A stretch of DNA of 64,000 nt from Maribacter algarum (ex Lu et al. 2025) (nom. illeg.) (lineage in GTDB: Bacteria; Bacteroidota; Bacteroidia; Flavobacteriales; Flavobacteriaceae), in assembly GCA_947495915.1 (NCBI GenBank), contig CANMAW010000003.1, positions 372,001 through 436,000 of the forward strand. Reading direction: 5' to 3'. The position numbers were made by a program, and so were the translations under genes. Below, one piece after another: positions 63,200-64,000 of this stretch; the first letter of the stretch is position 1; each line of letters opens with the position of its first letter. The notes beneath the pieces are model-generated. The model was given only the letters and a program-made list of their open reading frames with translations. It was not told the origin of the DNA and made no database searches.

Positions 63200-64000
63200 T
63201 TACTTTATACGATACTTTCTATAATAAATTAGGGAAGCAATACCACCCACCAAAGAGAACCCTGCTAACATCAAAAATACATATTGATGGCCCAACACCC
63301 CTTCATAGGTGTCTAATAAATAGCCATATGCCGGACCTGCAAATATATCAGGAGTATAACCAATCAATGAAATAAGGCCAACGACAGTACCGGTTAATAC
63401 TATTGGAATTTGACCTTCTTGCATTACTGCAAAATACAAGGCTCTAGCTGCATATACGCCTAATGCAATTATTATTACTGACAAAAAAAATAATGTCGTG
63501 GTAGAAGGCGTAATTATTCCTGAAGCAAACAAAATTCCACCTATTACACAAGTTGCGAAACTAAAGGTAAGCACTTTACTAATTCTAAAACGGTCAACAA
63601 CTAAACCTAGCATAATACCAGTAGTAGGTCTTAAAAATTGAAGAAATGCACCCACTTGAGCCGACTTAACCTGATCGTACAGCATCACTTCATTAGCGTA
63701 TTGAGATAATATATCGGTAATTTTATACCCTACATAGGCACAAAGAATGATGATCATTAACAACCAAACTGAAGGTAGTTTTAATACTGATTTAATTTGC
63801 TGCACTGAAATACGATCTAATAGAATTTCATTTTCATTTCCTTCCTTTTTCATATAAATCCAAACGAACAAAGCGATAATTGAAATAAGTGCTGAAGAGC
63901 AATAGATGACATATCGAAAAGCTTCCTGTCGTTCTAAAAGTGTTGAAGAATCTACTTCTTCAGCCATAAAAAGAGAAAAAATAAAGACCCCCAGCAATCC
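63200..64000 (-). CDS. MFS transporter, N-terminal half outside the window
   Basis: The frame is open to the last base, so the apparent start near 63997 is not real and the gene begins beyond 64000. The visible roughly 266 residues contain seven or eight helices of the C-terminal MFS half (ALISIIALFVWIYM; VWLLMIIILCAYVGYKITDIL; FLQFLRPTTGIMLGLVVDRFRISKV; YVFLMLAGFSLVGGIASLIYY). A loop motif LVVDRFRISKV resembles the MFS signature after helix 8. Substrate not predictable. Confidence 0.85.
   Translation of the reverse strand, partial: GLLGVFIFSLFMAEEVDSSTLLERQEAFRYVIYCSSALISIIALFVWIYMKKEGNENEILLDRISVQQIKSVLKLPSVWLLMIIILCAYVGYKITDILSQYANEVMLYDQVKSAQVGAFLQFLRPTTGIMLGLVVDRFRISKVLTFSFATCVIGGILFASGIITPSTTTLFFLSVIIIALGVYAARALYFAVMQEGQIPIVLTGTVVGLISLIGYTPDIFAGPAYGYLLDTYEGVLGHQYVFLMLAGFSLVGGIASLIYYRKYRIK

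Noticed and set aside
1-64000. CRISPR array, insertion sequence, prophage or tRNA genes
   Set aside because: Read through both strands, no direct-repeat spacer array, transposase or integrase gene, or tRNA cloverleaf was recognised; a tRNA search tool could still find something missed by eye.

Overview
The window looks like chromosome from a low-GC, probably marine, member of Flavobacteriaceae (Bacteroidota). The signs are lipoprotein signal peptides ending in SC/AC/SCG, TAnnTTTG-type -7 promoter elements, few Shine-Dalgarno sequences, several TTG starts, type IX secretion (T9SS) proteins (a PorP/SprF-family protein, a PorD-like protein and a giant cargo with a C-terminal sorting domain), an RprX/RprY-like two-component pair and the flavobacterial gene order bamD-rpoZ-coaBC-DUF4835-recN. 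No phage, insertion sequence, CRISPR array or tRNA was seen. Most of the window is housekeeping and envelope biology, with accessory material mainly at 9.9-14.8 kb and 48-64 kb. Layout. 0-10 kb: mixed-strand genes (truncated membrane protein, YbiT-like ABC-F protein, surface lipoproteins, transaldolase-type aldolase, SDR enzyme, signal recognition particle RNA, glutaminyl cyclase, thioesterase). 9.9-14.8 kb: a compact regulatory island with a LytTR regulator that has an inactive-looking receiver, a 54-residue lipoprotein, a TPR sensor histidine kinase, its LuxR/NarL-type response regulator, and an unknown protein. Two nearly identical 25-bp dyads sit exactly 28 nt upstream of the -7 elements of the first and last genes, so the island looks like one regulon. 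14.8-26.3 kb: glyA, a lipoprotein behind a sigma54-like promoter, a bacilliredoxin divergent from clpB with a dyad operator between them, a TetR regulator, a PorP/SprF-coiled-coil-SPOR fusion, a phosphohistidine phosphatase, smpB and pcm. 26.4-33.9 kb: an eight-gene rightward run (oxidoreductase, 3-hydroxyacyl-CoA dehydrogenase, DUF1015, YggS, DnaQ/GIY-YIG nuclease, K+ channel, miaA, gntK) ending in a 36-bp perfect palindrome. 33.9-46.3 kb: a long leftward run of thirteen genes (DUF6913, dapA, bamD, rpoZ, coaBC, porD-like, recN, fabI, glycosyltransferase, YbbR, coaE, histidine kinase, response regulator) for cofactor synthesis, envelope assembly, DNA repair and signalling. 46.4-64 kb: a 5'-nucleotidase split over two genes in reversed order, a NIPSNAP protein, small hypotheticals, a 2226-residue T9SS cargo followed by a small lipoprotein, an M23 peptidase, a GyrI-like protein, a five-part ThuA/sugar dehydrogenase/PKD/cytochrome c/C-terminal-domain lipoprotein, a YdeI-family protein and a truncated MFS transporter. 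The best candidate for something undescribed is the island at 9.9-14.8 kb: a small exported lipoprotein cotranscribed, through an intercistronic terminator, with a periplasmic-TPR kinase and its regulator, flanked by two promoters that share one operator. All functional calls come from reading the sequence and family knowledge; no database search was made.
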